Below, piece after piece: positions 42,862-44,824 of a stretch of 44,824 nt of DNA. Both the position numbers and the translations under genes were made by a program. The number at the start of each line of letters is the position of its first letter. Position 1 is the stretch's first letter. The DNA is from Betaproteobacteria bacterium (GTDB lineage: Bacteria > Pseudomonadota > Gammaproteobacteria > Burkholderiales > Ferrovaceae), in the NCBI GenBank assembly GCA_028868905.1, contig JAGWTQ010000006.1, positions 1 through 44,824 on the forward strand. The letters run 5' to 3'. A model generated the notes under the pieces. The model was given only the letters and a program-made list of their open reading frames with translations. It did not search any database and had not been told where the DNA came from.

Positions 42862-43971
42862 ATGATTATTCTTAAAACACGGCGCGAGCGTTTGCTGGAA
42901 CCTTTGCAGGCGGTGATCGGCATCGTCGAACGGCGGCATACGCTTCCCATTCTTTCCAACGTGCTCATCGAGTCCTCTGGGCACGAGTTGTCGCTTACCG
43001 CAACGGACCTGGAAGTACAAATCCGGACCACTGCCCAAATCGATGAAGGTGCCGAAAAGCAATCCGTCACGATATCCGCACGCAAGCTGTACGACATCCT
43101 TCGCAGCTTGCCCAGCGAGGCCTCCGTCGCCCTGGAATCCAAAGACAGCAAATTGACCGTAAAAGCCGGAAAAAGCCGTTTCAGCCTTCAGACCCTGGCG
43201 GGGCAGGATTTTCCGACAGTGGCCGCAACAGATGACGCCGGCATCGAACTCACGTTGCCCCAAAAAACCCTCAAGGCCCTGCTGGAACGCGTGCAGTACG
43301 CCATGGCGCAACAGGACGTGCGTTACTACCTAAACGGCACCCTGTTCAAGGTGAGCGGGAGCGAGCTGACGCTGGTAGCGACAGACGGCCACCGGCTGAG
43401 TTACACCGCAGAAAAGCTGTCCCAGGAATACGGTCACGCAGAAGTGATCCTGCCGCGCAAATCCGTTTCGGAGCTCATCAAACTTCTCGCTGCTTCGGAT
43501 GAGCCGGTCAAGATCACGCTGCGCGCCAACCAGGCCCAGTTCGTGTTTGGCTCCATCGACCTGCTGTCCAAAGTCATTGATGGCAAGTTTCCCGATTACA
43601 CGCGGGTCATACCCACTGCTTACACCAAACATTTGGACCTGCAGCGGCTTGACCTGTTGCAGGCGCTGCAGCGCGCGGCCATTCTTTCCAACGACAAGAT
43701 ACGCGGGGTTCGTCTTCTCCTTTCCAAGAACAATCTGGCCGTGGTCTGTACCAACAACGAGCAGGAAGAAGCGCAGGAGGACCTGGACGTCACATACGGA
43801 CAGGAGGCCATCGACATCGGTTTCAATCTCACCTACCTGATGGATGTCCTAAACCACCTGACATCGGACACCATCCAGTGTTCCTTTGGCGATGCCAACA
43901 GCAGCGTACTGATCACTGTTCCCGGTTCAGAAGACCGGTTCAAGTACGTGGTCATGCCCATGCGCATTTGA
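42862..43971 (+). CDS. dnaN: DNA polymerase III beta subunit (sliding clamp)
   Basis: A 369-residue ring-forming processivity factor that tethers polymerase III to DNA. Three topologically similar domains are recognisable. Conserved blocks include [30 protein letters not shown] in domain II and the C-terminal YVVMPMRI, which lines the partner-binding pocket. Order and spacing to dnaA and gyrB are standard. Confidence 0.98.
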   Translation: MIILKTRRERLLEPLQAVIGIVERRHTLPILSNVLIESSGHELSLTATDLEVQIRTTAQIDEGAEKQSVTISARKLYDILRSLPSEASVALESKDSKLTVKAGKSRFSLQTLAGQDFPTVAATDDAGIELTLPQKTLKALLERVQYAMAQQDVRYYLNGTLFKVSGSELTLVATDGHRLSYTAEKLSQEYGHAEVILPRKSVSELIKLLAASDEPVKITLRANQAQFVFGSIDLLSKVIDGKFPDYTRVIPTAYTKHLDLQRLDLLQALQRAAILSNDKIRGVRLLLSKNNLAVVCTNNEQEEAQEDLDVTYGQEAIDIGFNLTYLMDVLNHLTSDTIQCSFGDANSSVLITVPGSEDRFKYVVMPMRI

Positions 43972-44014
43972 ATACCCGACGAACCCGCAGATTCACTATC
44001 AGGAAATACGACGC

Positions 44015-44824
44015 GTGGAACAATCCGGAACGACGACAGAAAACAGCTATACATCCGAAAGCATCAAGGTCCTCAAGGGTCTGGAAGCTGTGCGAAAACG
44101 GCCGGGCATGTACATTGGGGACACCAATGACGGGACCGGACTGCACCACATGGTTTTCGAAGTGGTGGACAACGCGATCGATGAAGCGTTGGCGGGTTAT
44201 TGCGACGAAATCAACGTCATCATTCACCTGGACAATTCCATAACGGTCACCGACAACGGCCGCGGCATTCCCACGGACATTCATCCGGAGGAAGGCCGTT
44301 CAGCGGCGGAAGTCATCATGACCGTTCTGCATGCCGGCGGAAAGTTCGATGGCAACAGCTACAAGATTTCGGGCGGTCTGCATGGTGTAGGGGTTTCCGT
44401 GGTCAACGCCCTGTCGTCCTGGCTCAAGCTGACGATTCGCCGGGACGGAAAAGTCCATCAAATGGAGTTTCGCAACGGCGATGCGGTGGCACCCCTGGCT
44501 ATGGCCGGTGATACGGACCGGCGCGGTACGGAAGTCCATTTCATGCCGAGCACTGAAACTTTCGGCACCATCGAATTTCACTACGACATTCTGGCCAAAC
44601 GCCTGCGCGAACTTTCGTTTCTGAACAATGGGGTCAAAATTGTCCTGATAGATCAGCGCACGGGCACGGAAGAAAATTTTTCTTTTGCCGGCGGCGTGCG
44701 CGGTTTCGTCGAATACCTCAATCGCAATAAATCGGTGCTGCATCCCACGGTATTCCATGCCATCGGGGAACGCGACGGGATTGGCGTGGAAGTGGCCATG
44801 CAGTGGAACGATTCCTACCAGGAG
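44015..44824 (+). CDS. gyrB: DNA gyrase subunit B, 5' part (cut by window end)
   Basis: The ATPase subunit of gyrase; 270 codons are visible and the frame is open to the last base. It carries the GHKL ATP-binding motifs: [66 protein letters not shown]. The start is a GTG at 44015, giving a short N-terminus before [25 protein letters not shown] lies about ten bases upstream. The rest of the ATPase domain and the TOPRIM domain lie beyond the window. Confidence 0.96.
   Translation, partial: MEQSGTTTENSYTSESIKVLKGLEAVRKRPGMYIGDTNDGTGLHHMVFEVVDNAIDEALAGYCDEINVIIHLDNSITVTDNGRGIPTDIHPEEGRSAAEVIMTVLHAGGKFDGNSYKISGGLHGVGVSVVNALSSWLKLTIRRDGKVHQMEFRNGDAVAPLAMAGDTDRRGTEVHFMPSTETFGTIEFHYDILAKRLRELSFLNNGVKIVLIDQRTGTEENFSFAGGVRGFVEYLNRNKSVLHPTVFHAIGERDGIGVEVAMQWNDSYQE

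Overview
The window is a GC-rich chromosomal segment of a betaproteobacterium, and it contains the replication origin neighbourhood. Gene content and order support this. The blocks rubredoxin/thiD-thiE-hemL, aroK-aroB, gltB-gltD-hemE-priA-argS-(SPOR protein)-dsbA, atpIBEFHAGDC-glmU, mnmE-mnmG-rsmG-parA-parB and rpmH-rnpA-yidD-yidC next to dnaA-dnaN-gyrB are typical of Burkholderiales and Nitrosomonadales. I cannot name a genus from sequence reading alone. I found no insertion sequence, prophage, CRISPR array, defence system, tRNA or rRNA. Coding density is very high and no gene-free stretch exceeds 300 bases.

Layout. 1-4500 carries thiamin pyrimidine genes (thiC, thiD, thiE), with undecaprenyl-diphosphate phosphatase (uppP) and a rubredoxin between them. 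4497-7575 holds hemL, the ribosome-assembly GTPase engB and hemB. Between engB and hemB, on the opposite strand, lies a highly structured unannotated region that ends in a textbook intrinsic terminator, a candidate small RNA. 7562-10443 (minus) holds a small nucleotidyltransferase-like protein behind penicillin-binding protein 1A. 10514-19404 carries aroK-aroB, both glutamate synthase subunits and hemE. 19405-19673 is the longest gene-free stretch. It holds a strong promoter flanked and filled by two palindromes, a perfect DnaA box and a perfect 11-bp hairpin before priA. priA, argS, a SPOR-domain protein and dsbA follow.

At about 24.84 kb the coding strand switches. From there to 41.1 kb everything is on the minus strand: glmU, the complete nine-gene F1Fo ATP synthase operon, parB, parA, rsmG, mnmG, mnmE, yidC, yidD, rnpA and rpmH. 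rpmH is only 44 residues long. dnaA, dnaN and the 5' part of gyrB run on the plus strand from 41.3 kb to the window end. The rpmH-dnaA gap has four DnaA-box-like sequences and an AT-rich tract directly before dnaA, so it is the likely oriC. A perfect 16-bp parS palindrome lies upstream of mnmG, about 3.4 kb from parB and about 3.8 kb from the presumed oriC.

How it fits together. The right half combines replication initiation (DnaA, DnaN, GyrB), origin segregation (ParA, ParB, parS), tRNA wobble modification (MnmE, MnmG), membrane insertion (YidC, YidD), RNase P protein and ATP synthase, all transcribed away from the origin. The left half is a set of metabolic and housekeeping genes transcribed mostly towards the origin. 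No clearly novel multi-gene system is present. The most interesting unexplained signals are regulatory or RNA-level: the minus-strand RNA candidate, the palindrome-rich priA promoter region, and a G10 tract inside mnmE.
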